Assembly (NCBI RefSeq): GCF_948329515.1
Contig: NZ_CAOJCN010000004.1
Location: forward strand, 248,001-312,000
Direction: 5' to 3'
DNA: 64,000 bases
Source: Cohnella rhizoplanae
Lineage (GTDB): Bacteria; Bacillota; Bacilli; Paenibacillales; Paenibacillaceae
Part shown: piece by piece, positions 34,977 to 42,533 of the stretch
How positions within the stretch are numbered: position 1 is the first letter of the stretch
Layout: each line of letters opens with the position of its first letter
Notes under the pieces: generated by a model
Database searches by the model: none
What the model was told of the DNA's origin: nothing
The model's input: the letters and a program-made list of their open reading frames with translations, nothing else
Program-made: the position numbers and the translations under genes

Positions 34977-37028
34977 TTAAACAGGCGCAGCGACGGTCCA
35001 TTCGTGCGGCCCGCTCGCCTGCACGTCCCAGCCCATTCGCCTCAGCGCCGATAGCGGTACGTACTCTACGCTGCCGATCGACAGCAGCTCTGCCTGACCG
35101 CCGGGCCATGCCAGCCGATGTCCGCGCTCCAGCATGAGATCGCCCGGACGCGGCGCCGCTAGTGCAAGGGTACCGGCGTCCGCAGACGCCGCGCGAGCAC
35201 CCGCAGCGGCTGCCTGAGGGCCGTCCGCGGGCCTCCCACCCGCTGCAGCCACAGACTCGGCGACCAGCGTATGCGAGCGGCCGTCCCAGCTCAGCGCGTA
35301 GCCGAGCGCCTCCAGCACGCGTGCGTCGGCGTACCCTTCGCCGCGGTAGGACACCGCCGGCAGCGACCGCCCCGCCTGCGTTCTAATCCCGTCCCGGGCC
35401 TCCGCCAGCTTCAGCTTCAGCGTCCCCGCGCCGTCTGCGGGGACCCGGACGAACGCGCTGCGGATCGGCTCTCCGGCGCGGATGTTTTTGTGCAGCCCCT
35501 GGCCGTCCAGCGCCACCTTGCCGCCGACGAGCACGTACCGGATGCCGGCCGAGGGCAGCTCGGGCCGTTCGACCGTCGACCGGTCTCCGATCTTCGCGTA
35601 GTCGAAGATCACGATGTCCGCGTCCATGCCGCGCGCGATGCGTCCCTTCTTCCGCAAGGCTGGCGCTTGCCGCTCCAAGCGCCGGGCGGGCATCAGCGAC
35701 ATCTTCGCCACGGCGTCCATGAGCGAGATCACATGATGCTCGCGAACGTACAAGCCGACGGTCCGGGCGAAGGTGCCCGACGCGCGCGGATGATTGTTGT
35801 TGCCCGGCTCGAGGATCGCGTCGCTGCCGATCATGACGAAGGGCGCGGCCAGCGAATCCTCGATGTCCTGCTCCGGGATGGCGTAGGCGACGGCGAGCTT
35901 GCCCTCCTTTTTGAACGTACCGAAGGTCGTCTCCGTCAACCGCTCCGAAGTGCCGGCGATCTGCAGGTCCTTGTAGGTGATCTTGAACCGTTCCTGCCAG
36001 CCCTCGTCGAACCGCGCGGAGTTCAGATAGGTTCCCCAGTAGTCGTATGGGTAGGTGCAAGCGGTGATGTCCAGCCCCTCCGCGCGCGCCTGTGCCAGCA
36101 TATCCAGCGACTGCTTCATGGAGAACGTGCCGCCCGTGCTGTTGATATGGTCCACGTGGACGGAGGCGCCCGTCTCCCTGGCATAGCCGATAATCTCGTT
36201 CATGGCGTCGATGTTCGTGCCCGGCTCGGTCATGTCGGAGTATCTGGCGTGGAAATAGACGGGCACATTGTATTGGTAGGCCAGCCGCATGAGCGGCAGA
36301 ACCTCGGAGGCTCCGATGCCCGGCACGTACTCGAGGCTGAACGAGATGCCGAGCACGCCGTCCTGGAGCGCTTGCTCCGCTTCGTGCTCCAGCCGCTTCG
36401 TCTGCGCGGCATCGGCGGACGTATAGAGCCCGATTCCTTGCTTGTTGCGCGCCTTGGTGTAGAAGAAGGAGGCGCCGTAATGCAGCGGCGTCTCGGCGCG
36501 CTCGTAGTAAGGGTACCACTTGCGCGGCACGTCCGTGCCGCCGTGCATGGCGATATTCGACGTGACGCCGTCCGCGATCTTATTCCAGACGCCCCGCGGG
36601 TTGGGATCGTAGGACAGGTTGTCGATGAAGCCCGGCGCGACCACCAGGCCGGCGGCATCGATCGTCCGGCGCCCCTTGACCGCCTGGTCCGTTACGAGCG
36701 CGATATGCCCGTCCTGGACCGCGACATTGACGCCTCTACGGTCCAATCCCGTCTCGGGATTAATCACCCTGCCGCCGACAATGACGATGTCGTAGACACG
36801 GGCGAGCTCTGCTGCGGTCGGCGTATCGAGCAGGGATGCCCGCTCCGCCTGCTGCGGCGCCGCGGCCCCGGCTTCATGCCATTCAGGGTCCGCTTTTTCG
36901 GACCAATTCAAAGAAGCGGCGTTCCGTGCCGGATACCCGAACGGACTGCCGCTTCCCGCTAGTGCTGCTGCCGCGACCGATGCCGCCGCGATCACCGCGA
37001 CCGCGCGCCATGATTTCTTCTTATCCAT
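34977..37028 (-). CDS. Secreted D-aminoacylase-like amidohydrolase with altered metal site
   Basis: 683 residues from ATG 37028 (GGAGG 8 nt upstream). It has a signal peptide (AVAVIAAASVAAAALAGSGS). The amidohydrolase domain spans about 70-560: YDIVIVGGRVINPETG, VVAPGFID at about 135, HARYSD, HVDHINSTGG, IGSDAILEPGNN and HPRASGTFARTVGLY, all D-aminoacylase/D-glutamate-deacylase signatures. The canonical HxH after PGFID is replaced by NLSYD, so the alpha-metal ligands are missing. A Cu-amine-oxidase/stalk-like segment lies in the C-terminal ~100 residues (VEYVPLSALRRMGWDV). It may be an inactive or substrate-binding relative, or use a different metal geometry. It probably follows the CBS gene in one unit. 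Confidence 0.85.
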   Translation of the reverse strand: MDKKKSWRAVAVIAAASVAAAALAGSGSPFGYPARNAASLNWSEKADPEWHEAGAAAPQQAERASLLDTPTAAELARVYDIVIVGGRVINPETGLDRRGVNVAVQDGHIALVTDQAVKGRRTIDAAGLVVAPGFIDNLSYDPNPRGVWNKIADGVTSNIAMHGGTDVPRKWYPYYERAETPLHYGASFFYTKARNKQGIGLYTSADAAQTKRLEHEAEQALQDGVLGISFSLEYVPGIGASEVLPLMRLAYQYNVPVYFHARYSDMTEPGTNIDAMNEIIGYARETGASVHVDHINSTGGTFSMKQSLDMLAQARAEGLDITACTYPYDYWGTYLNSARFDEGWQERFKITYKDLQIAGTSERLTETTFGTFKKEGKLAVAYAIPEQDIEDSLAAPFVMIGSDAILEPGNNNHPRASGTFARTVGLYVREHHVISLMDAVAKMSLMPARRLERQAPALRKKGRIARGMDADIVIFDYAKIGDRSTVERPELPSAGIRYVLVGGKVALDGQGLHKNIRAGEPIRSAFVRVPADGAGTLKLKLAEARDGIRTQAGRSLPAVSYRGEGYADARVLEALGYALSWDGRSHTLVAESVAAAGGRPADGPQAAAAGARAASADAGTLALAAPRPGDLMLERGHRLAWPGGQAELLSIGSVEYVPLSALRRMGWDVQASGPHEWTVAAPV

Positions 37029-37092
37029 GCGGATGCCTCCAAGGTAGCTTCGGCCGACACCCCGTGAATGAGATGCCAACCTTTTCCACCTC

Positions 37093-37533
37093 TTAAGCTT
37101 TCCGTTTTATCTTCTTTTCATCCGCTCCATGATCGAACAGCGAGCCGGCGCAATAGTCGATGATGTCGCTGCGCCTCACGATGCCGATGAACGTCTGCGT
37201 ATCGTCCACGACGGGGACGAAGTTCTGGCCCTTGGCGAGCGAGACCAGGTCCTCCATGTTGGCGTCGATCTGGACCGGCTTGTTCGTCGTTTGCAGGGGC
37301 ACTTCGGATAAAGGAATACGAGCGGTCTGCTCGAATGATAGCGCTTCTCGATTCTTGAGATACCACAACAGGTCGCCTTCCGTAACGGTCCCGACGTACT
37401 TCCCGTCCTCGCTTAGCACCGGCACTGCCGTATAACGGTGGCGCTCCATCCGCTCCAGCGTCTGACGCAGCGTGGCGTTCGAAGGCAGGCATACAACCTC
37501 CTGCTTCGGCAGGAGGAAAAACGCGATATTCAT
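37093..37533 (-). CDS. CBS-domain protein
   Basis: A 146-residue protein with two CBS motifs: an N-terminal one (LERMERHRYTAVPVLSEDGK, VGTVTEGDLLWYL) and a C-terminal one (LVSLAKGQNFVPVVDD, FIGIVRRSDIIDY). CBS pairs bind adenine nucleotides; the related YkuL/DarB and CbpB proteins bind c-di-AMP. Binding of that ligand here is inference, though GdpP is encoded 3.6 kb away. The ATG at 37533 has an AGAGGAG site. Confidence 0.85.
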   Translation of the reverse strand: MNIAFFLLPKQEVVCLPSNATLRQTLERMERHRYTAVPVLSEDGKYVGTVTEGDLLWYLKNREALSFEQTARIPLSEVPLQTTNKPVQIDANMEDLVSLAKGQNFVPVVDDTQTFIGIVRRSDIIDYCAGSLFDHGADEKKIKRKA

Positions 37534-37672
37534 TTGTTCCTCTCCTCTAGCGCGATTCTAATCGAATCCGAATCCATTATAACACGGGGCTCGAAGAGGC
37601 ACCAAGGCGAATAGAGAGAGCGCTGCCTCTTGCTTCCACCCTACAATACAGAGACTTATCCCGCTACCCGCA

Positions 37673-37714
37673 GAAAAGAACCCCCTTGTTCCGACAAGCG
37701 GAGCAAAGGGGTTC
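37673..37714 (-). terminator. Terminator of the rpsF-ssb-rpsR operon
   Basis: Minus-strand GAACCCC ... GGGGTTC with an extended CTTTG/CAAGG-type stem, followed by TTTTCT, 17 nt after the rpsR stop. Confidence 0.8.
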
Positions 37715-37730
37715 GGATGTGAACGCCGAC

Positions 37731-38066
37731 TCAGTCGGTCGTGTAAGGCAGCAGCGCCATCTGGCGGGAGCGCTTGATCGCGACCGTCAGCAGACGTTGG
37801 TACTTCGCCTTCGTGCCGGTCACGCGGCGAGGCAGAATCTTGCCGCGCTCGGAGATGAACTTGCGGAGCAGGTCCAGATCCTTGTAGTCGACGTGCGTAA
37901 TCTTGTTAACCGTGAAGTAGCAAACTTTGCGGCGCTTGTTGCGTCCGCGACGGAACTTGCGGGGCTCGCGTTGTTCGCGGTCGCCGCCTCCGCCGCCGGG
38001 TCCGCGGTTCTCGCGGGGCGTATAGGTGCGCTCTTCACGAGCGGCTGGTGCTTGTTGTTCGCTCAT
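37731..38066 (-). CDS. rpsR: 30S ribosomal protein S18 with N-terminal extension
   Basis: 111 residues. The S18 core (about 36-111) includes [20 protein letters not shown] and [20 protein letters not shown]. It binds next to S6 in the 30S platform. The first ~35 residues are a Gly/Arg/Glu-rich, probably disordered extension ([18 protein letters not shown]) absent from B. subtilis S18 (79 aa). Last gene of the rpsF-ssb-rpsR operon, 23 nt from ssb. Confidence 0.96.
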   Translation of the reverse strand: MSEQQAPAAREERTYTPRENRGPGGGGGDREQREPRKFRRGRNKRRKVCYFTVNKITHVDYKDLDLLRKFISERGKILPRRVTGTKAKYQRLLTVAIKRSRQMALLPYTTD

Positions 38067-38089
38067 TTATAGTACCGTCCTTCCCTGTC

Positions 38090-38635
38090 TTAGAATGGCA
38101 GATCATCGTCCGATATGTCGATCGGCTTGCCGTCGTCGGCGAATGGATCCGATGAATTGTTTCCGCCCTTTGATCCGGAACTGCGACCGCCGCCGGAGTT
38201 GCCTCCGCCGTAGCTGCCGCCGCCGCCTCCATATCCTCCGCCGCTGTTGCCTCCGCCGCCTCCGCCGAATTCGTCGCGTCCTTGCGATCCGCCGCCCTCG
38301 CGGTTCGGCGATTCAAGGAAGCGTACATTGTCGGCGATGACTTCGGTGACGTAGACGCGGCGACCTTCGTTGTTCTCGTAGTTGCGCACCTGGATGCGCC
38401 CCTCGACGGCGGCCAGACGGCCCTTCCGAAGGTAGTTCGCGCACGTCTCGGCCAGCTGGCGCCAAGTCACGACCGGAATGAAGTCCGCCTCGCGTTCGCG
38501 TTCGCCCCCGCCGGAATCGCGGGAGAACGGGCGGTCTACAGCCAGCGTGAATTGGGCCACGGCCACGCCCGCAGGCGTGTAGCGAAGCTCGGGATCTTTG
38601 GTTAAGCGTCCGATCAGAATAACACGGTTCAACAT
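38090..38635 (-). CDS. ssb: Single-stranded DNA-binding protein
   Basis: 181 residues. The OB-fold (about 1-105) begins [20 protein letters not shown] and includes [19 protein letters not shown] Gly/Ser-rich linker (about 115-165, with GGGG runs) leads to the acidic tip ISDDDLPF, which recruits replication and repair proteins. It coats ssDNA at forks. It sits between rpsF and rpsR as usual in Bacillales. Confidence 0.97.
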   Translation of the reverse strand: MLNRVILIGRLTKDPELRYTPAGVAVAQFTLAVDRPFSRDSGGGEREREADFIPVVTWRQLAETCANYLRKGRLAAVEGRIQVRNYENNEGRRVYVTEVIADNVRFLESPNREGGGSQGRDEFGGGGGGNSGGGYGGGGGSYGGGNSGGGRSSGSKGGNNSSDPFADDGKPIDISDDDLPF

Positions 38636-38716
38636 CTTCGGTCCCCTCCTGCGAGTGACGACTTGAACGGCGTTAACCGCCGGGTATTGCGTGCTGTGCT
38701 GACTTAAGCGACTGCC

Positions 38717-39001
38717 TTAAGCGACATCGCGTACGACGATGTGACGAATGACTTCGTCCGTAATCTTGAGTACGCGTTCCAGTTCGGTGACCACAGCCGG
38801 CTCGGCCGTGAAGTGAACCAGCACATACGTCCCGTCGCGGTGCTTGTTGATCTCATAAGCGAGGCGCTTCTTGCCTTGTACCTCGTGCTTCGTGAGTTCG
38901 CCGCCGTTCGCGATGATGCCCTGGAATTTCTCCGTGACAGCTTGAACGGACTCTTGGTCCACGTCCGGACGAATGATGTACATCAACTCGTAGTTGCGCA
39001 T
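38717..39001 (-). CDS. rpsF: 30S ribosomal protein S6
   Basis: 94 residues with the S6 ferredoxin-like fold: MRNYELMYIIRPDVDQESV, GELTKHEVQGKKRLAYEINK and GTYVLVHFTA. It pairs with S18 in the 30S subunit. First gene of the rpsF-ssb-rpsR operon, with a GGAGG site. Confidence 0.97.
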   Translation of the reverse strand: MRNYELMYIIRPDVDQESVQAVTEKFQGIIANGGELTKHEVQGKKRLAYEINKHRDGTYVLVHFTAEPAVVTELERVLKITDEVIRHIVVRDVA

Positions 39002-39019
39002 CTTCGTTACCTCCTTTTG

Positions 39020-39131
39020 GTCTTTGGCCCCCCACTTCGATACCGCGGAACCTGTCCACGGCTGAGGAGCAAGGAGTATGCCTTTTTAACGCATACCTGA
39101 ATAATTTATCACATTCGGCCGCATACCGCAA
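39020..39131 (-). promoter_or_regulatory. rpsF promoter and putative S6:S18 autoregulatory leader
   Basis: Minus-strand TTGCGG (39131-39126), 17 nt, TAAATT (39108-39103). The transcript leader then contains GTATGC / GCATAC arms (39097-39092 and 39082-39077), and a second hairpin with CCG...GGA and TCC...CGG arms near 39060-39042. Firmicute rpsF leaders are often bound by the S6:S18 complex; I infer a similar role but did not fold it. Confidence 0.45.
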
Positions 39132-39169
39132 GGTTTTTCCCGTCACACTAAGCACCGGAGGTGATCACG

Positions 39170-39355
39170 ATGGGCGAAAGAACCGAATTCAATCCGGGCG
39201 ACAAGGCGCCGAACAACGGCGAGTACATGGAAGTCGGCGAGGACTCTTTTCACATGAACATCGAAAACCCGCAGCACGTAACCCTGGAGAAGGGCGAGAA
39301 GTTCCCGCAGACGACGAACGAGGACCGCAAGTGGAAAAAAGTAAAACAGTTCTGA
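39170..39355 (+). CDS. yjzC: YjzC family protein
   Basis: 61 residues from ATG 39170 (GGAGG 9 nt upstream). It matches YjzC: FNPGDKAPNNGEYMEVGE, then NPQHVTLEKGEKFPQT and DRKWKKVKQF. The family is small, hydrophilic and of unknown function. It runs divergently from rpsF and ends 40 nt before a structured-RNA candidate. Confidence 0.88.
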   Translation: MGERTEFNPGDKAPNNGEYMEVGEDSFHMNIENPQHVTLEKGEKFPQTTNEDRKWKKVKQF

Positions 39356-39394
39356 ACGGGCGCGTATAGACCTCCCGGAAGCAGGACATTCTAT

Positions 39395-39640
39395 TTACCG
39401 GCGACGAACAGAGAGGTGTGGTTCCGTTGAACCTTTGCAGGCAACAACCCGCAGGAGGAACGTCGAAGACGGAGTAGGAAGCGAGGGGTTGTGTCGCAGA
39501 CATGGTCTTGCAATACACGTTATCGCGTTAGCGAGCCTTCAAGTGCCGAAGCGCCGGGATGAACCGGCAACGTCAAGTACGACATGGAAGTCCAGCTTCG
39601 ATTAACGTCGCCCGGAGGACCCCGCAAGGGGTCTTTCGTC
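39395..39640 (+). ncRNA. Candidate structured noncoding RNA with 3' terminator
   Basis: The non-coding gap after yjzC contains a long-range pairing, CCGGCGACG (39398-39406) with CGTCGCCCGG (39606-39615), enclosing ~200 nt of further inverted repeats. These include GGTTCC/AGGAAC and CCGG...CCGG. The helix is followed by GACCCC-GCAA-GGGGTC-TTTCG, an intrinsic terminator with a GCAA tetraloop. No ORF with a ribosome site is present and no rightward gene follows, so it is not a leader. It does not resemble 6S, tmRNA, SRP or RNase P RNA as far as I can tell. Family unknown; it could also be the 3' UTR of yjzC. Confidence 0.5.
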
Positions 39641-39659
39641 ATGTCTGTCTCGGGGCAAC

Positions 39660-39688
39660 AAAAAAAGCGGCTCCGCGAGGAACCGCTT
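39660..39688 (-). terminator. tRNA-Ser terminator
   Basis: Minus-strand AAGCGG ... CCGCTT with TCC/GGA extension and a TCGC loop, followed by TTTTTTGTT, 13 nt after the tRNA 3' end. Confidence 0.85.
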
Positions 39689-39701
39689 GATGGCTTATGT
39701 A

Positions 39702-39792
39702 TGGCGGAGAGGGTGGGATTCGAACCCACGCACGCCTTGCGACGCCTAGATGATTTCGAGTCAACCCCCTTGGACCACTTGGGTACCTCTCC
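39702..39792 (-). tRNA. tRNA-Ser (anticodon CGA)
   Basis: The minus strand gives a full cloverleaf: acceptor GGAGAGG/CCTCTCC, discriminator G and encoded CCA (39704-39702). It has a serine-type long variable arm, and the T-arm GTGGG-TTCGAAT-CCCAC. The anticodon loop CTCGAAA yields CGA, reading UCG. The anticodon stem has a U-U mismatch at positions 28-42 (GTTGA against TCATC). Confidence 0.92.
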
Positions 39793-39858
39793 GCAGCAAG
39801 GAATATCGTATCACAATTCTGGACAAGTTGCAAGCCTGTTTTCACCGGAATTTTGAGG

Positions 39859-40089
39859 TTATTCGGCTCTTTCTTCGGACGACCCGGATTCCTCTCTAGG
39901 CGCGGCCTGCAGCATCTTTTTCATGCTTTTTTCGAACTTCGCGCGGGGCAGCAGGATGCTGTGCTTGCATTTGACGCACTTGATCCGGATGTCCATCCCC
40001 ATCCGGATGATCTCCATCTCGTTGGCGCCGCAGGGATGCGGCTTCTTCATCTGCACGATATCCCCGAGTCCGAATTCCTTCCTCTCCAT
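39859..40089 (-). CDS. DUF951 family protein (YyzM-like)
   Basis: 76 residues with the DUF951 signature: LGDIVQMKKPHPCG, MEIIRMGMDIRIKCVKCKHSILLPR. The conserved Cys and the CVKC pair suggest zinc binding. The C-terminal ~15 residues are charged and variable. Its start adjoins the mscS stop (1-nt gap), the usual conserved pairing near oriC. Confidence 0.9.
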   Translation of the reverse strand: MERKEFGLGDIVQMKKPHPCGANEMEIIRMGMDIRIKCVKCKHSILLPRAKFEKSMKKMLQAAPREESGSSEERAE

Positions 40090-40090
40090 C

Positions 40091-41008
40091 CTAACTCCCC
40101 GCCCTCTCCATGGCCTCCATCGAATAATAACGCGGATTGCCCGCGGCCTCGAACGCCTTTTTGACCTCCGCGTTCAGATGTCTGGACACGACCGCCTGCG
40201 TGTTGGGCCGGCTGAGTACCGCCAGACGCAGGATGACGTCGCTCGCGTTCATCGACTGTATGCCGAGATATTCCGCCTTCCCCACGATGTTCGTATCTTC
40301 GAACTTCGCGGCTACGCCCTTGACCACTTCGACCATATGATCCAGGTTCTCCGTGGCAGGCACCGATACGTCAACGACGGCCAGCGCGTTGTTGACCGAA
40401 TAGTTCGTGACGTCCGAGATATTGCCGTTGGGCAGGATGTACACTTCGCCCGTCCAGCTGCGGATCCGCGTGGCGCGAAGACCGATCATCTCCACCGTTC
40501 CTTTGAACTTGCCCCCGACCTCGATGACGTCGCCTACCGAGAAGTGATCCTCCAGAATTACAAAGAACCCGGTGATCACGTCCTTGACCAGACTCTGGGC
40601 GCCAAAGCCGATCGCCAGTCCGATCACGCCCGCACCGGCGAGCAGCGGCGCTAGATTAATATTGAATTCGTTAAGAACGAGCAAGAGAACGATAAAGTTG
40701 ATGATATAGGTCGCCGCGTTCTTCAGCAGCTTGCCAACCGTCTGCACCCTTCTTGTCCTAAGTTTGAGCCGCTTGGATGCGCGGGGATTCATGAAGTTAT
40801 CCACAACCCGGTTGACGACGATGCGGATGATCCTGCTCGCGATGAGGATAACCAAGATTCGCAGCACGACCTTTAGCACGCCCATCCACATGTGGGTATC
40901 GCTCAGCGAACTCCAGACATCGTCCAGAAACTGCTGCCACAAGGTCAATTTCTTTTCAATGGTCTCCCCGGCATCTTGCAATAAATAGGTGCGCGGATAT
41001 CCGGCCAT
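40091..41008 (-). CDS. MscS-type mechanosensitive ion channel
   Basis: A 305-residue small-conductance mechanosensitive channel. Three helices are at about 42-66, 88-115 and 118-140; the pore helix reads LLAGAGVIGLAIGFGAQSLV, with the Gly/Ala zipper of MscS. The beta domain has DVITGFFVILEDHFSVGDVI, then TRIRSWTGEVYILPNGNIS. It releases solutes during osmotic downshock. It is in the DUF3343-mscS-DUF951 unit. Confidence 0.95.
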   Translation of the reverse strand: MAGYPRTYLLQDAGETIEKKLTLWQQFLDDVWSSLSDTHMWMGVLKVVLRILVILIASRIIRIVVNRVVDNFMNPRASKRLKLRTRRVQTVGKLLKNAATYIINFIVLLLVLNEFNINLAPLLAGAGVIGLAIGFGAQSLVKDVITGFFVILEDHFSVGDVIEVGGKFKGTVEMIGLRATRIRSWTGEVYILPNGNISDVTNYSVNNALAVVDVSVPATENLDHMVEVVKGVAAKFEDTNIVGKAEYLGIQSMNASDVILRLAVLSRPNTQAVVSRHLNAEVKKAFEAAGNPRYYSMEAMERAGS

Positions 41009-41023
41009 TCTGCCATCACCCCT

Positions 41024-41269
41024 CTAGTCCAGTTGTTCGTAACCTGTGCCCGACGGCTTGAAAAGGCCACGGATCTCCACTCTCTCATCGAGAATAATCC
41101 GTCTGACCTGATCGAGCGCCTCCTGCGGGAATTCGATCGACAGCGCGCAGCCCGCGGTAATCTCCTTGGGCGTAGGACGGATATCGATCTCTACCTCGGC
41201 GTATTCCAGCAGCATCTCGGCCCGAAGGGCCTGCTGCGTCGAGTCGAATGCGATTAGCAATGGATCCAT
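41024..41269 (-). CDS. DUF3343 family protein
   Basis: 81 residues from ATG 41269 (GGGAGAG site). The sequence LLIAFDSTQQALRAEMLLEY, IDIRPTPKEITAGCALSI and GLFKPSG matches DUF3343, an alpha/beta domain resembling a putative Se/S redox-linked ligand site. No function is known. It heads the mscS unit and is divergent from yyaC. Confidence 0.85.
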   Translation of the reverse strand: MDPLLIAFDSTQQALRAEMLLEYAEVEIDIRPTPKEITAGCALSIEFPQEALDQVRRIILDERVEIRGLFKPSGTGYEQLD

Positions 41270-41377
41270 AGGCTCTCCCTCTTCTTGCATCGATTGCTAG
41301 CATGGCGCCGAACAAGTATAAATTGTCCCTCTCGTCCATATACTACTACTATTCCACGGAGGAGGCGAAGCGGACGA

Positions 41378-41995
41378 ATGAATGGCGCTTGGGATAAAAG
41401 GGCCGGCTATGCGGCGGAAGCCACCGCGCTCTCTTTGAAAATACCCTATAACGAACCTGCCGTCATGCAGCGGCTGTCCGAGCGGCTCACGCGTGAGCTG
41501 CTTCACCTTCCCTCCGACCGGCAGATCGTGGTCGTCTGCGTCGGCACCGACAGATCGACCGGAGACGCGCTCGGCCCCCTCGTAGGAACGACGCTCGCGA
41601 GGCATGCGCAGGGCTTGTTCGATCTGTACGGCACGTTGGACGAACCCGTGCATGCGATGAACCTGAGCGAGACGCTCTACAAGATCATGCGCAATTCCAA
41701 GCAGCCTTACGTTATCGCAATCGACGCATGCCTCGGACAAGTCGCCAGCGTCGGATGCATTCATCTGGCCTCGGGTCCCGTGCGTCCCGGCGCAGGCGTG
41801 AACAAGGATCTGCCTCCGGTCGGCGACATCCATATGACGGGCATCGTGAACGTAGGCGGATTCATGGAATACTTCGTACTGCAGAATACAAGGCTGAATC
41901 TGGTCGTGAAGATGGCCGATATTATCGCCGGCTGCATCTCCACAGCCATACGCAATATTCGCGGCGCCTCTATTCCTTATGCGCTGCCTGATTGA
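41378..41995 (+). CDS. yyaC: Spore protease YyaC
   Basis: 205 residues from ATG 41378. The hallmark IVVVCVGTDRSTGDALGPLV (about 48-67), VIAIDACLG and DIHMTGIVNVGGFMEYFVLQ all match YyaC, a GPR-related sporulation protease. In B. subtilis it is expressed in sporulation under sigma-F. The gene is consistent with an endospore former. Its last 26 nt overlap the convergent DUF4446 gene. Confidence 0.92.
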   Translation: MNGAWDKRAGYAAEATALSLKIPYNEPAVMQRLSERLTRELLHLPSDRQIVVVCVGTDRSTGDALGPLVGTTLARHAQGLFDLYGTLDEPVHAMNLSETLYKIMRNSKQPYVIAIDACLGQVASVGCIHLASGPVRPGAGVNKDLPPVGDIHMTGIVNVGGFMEYFVLQNTRLNLVVKMADIIAGCISTAIRNIRGASIPYALPD

Positions 41996-42461
41996 TCGCG
42001 GCCTTTTCCTCCGGCGTCAGCGGATAGTTCGAATTCCCTTGCGACAGCGGCTTGGCGTATAGGAAGGTCTGCTCGCGGCTGTGGATGCCCGTGAGAACCA
42101 CGCCGTCCTGTTCCTCGTTGACGATCGCGACCGCGAAGCTGATCTCGCCGCCTTGGTCCGCAAAAGCATTAAACCGGTGAACGCCTACGCGCCCCTTGAG
42201 CGCGGCGAGGCGTTTTCCTTGTGCGGCGAGCCTCGCATCCTGATCGGCTTGCTTGGCCTCAACCCCGGCCAGATTCTCGTGAACCTTCGTCAGCACATCC
42301 TCTAGCTTCGGTACGCCGGTCTCGCCGATCATGCGTCGCTGAGCCCTGGCCAATCGCGACAGCTTCACGCTTAGTACGATGACCCATATTAGCAAGATGA
42401 ATATCAGTACGCCGGCGCCTCCGAGCGCCGCTAAGCTTGTATCCTCGTCCATTCCGTTCAC
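41970..42461 (-). CDS. DUF4446 membrane protein (YyaB-like)
   Basis: 163 residues from GTG 42461, which has GGAGGAG at good spacing; the next ATG is too far. An N-terminal helix (LAALGGAGVLIFILLIWVIVL) is followed by a coiled-coil region (about 55-90) and a DUF4446 C-terminal domain: VGVHRFNAFADQGGEISFAV, VVLTGIHSREQT, YAKPL. No function is known. It lies between yyaC and the aminotransferase, as in Bacillus. Confidence 0.9.
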   Translation of the reverse strand: MNGMDEDTSLAALGGAGVLIFILLIWVIVLSVKLSRLARAQRRMIGETGVPKLEDVLTKVHENLAGVEAKQADQDARLAAQGKRLAALKGRVGVHRFNAFADQGGEISFAVAIVNEEQDGVVLTGIHSREQTFLYAKPLSQGNSNYPLTPEEKAAINQAAHKE

Positions 42462-42533
42462 GTTCGATAGCTCCTCCGCTCTCCCGGATCGGAAGGACCC
42501 CTAGCAGGCCCCGCCGTCCGCCATTCTCTGACG

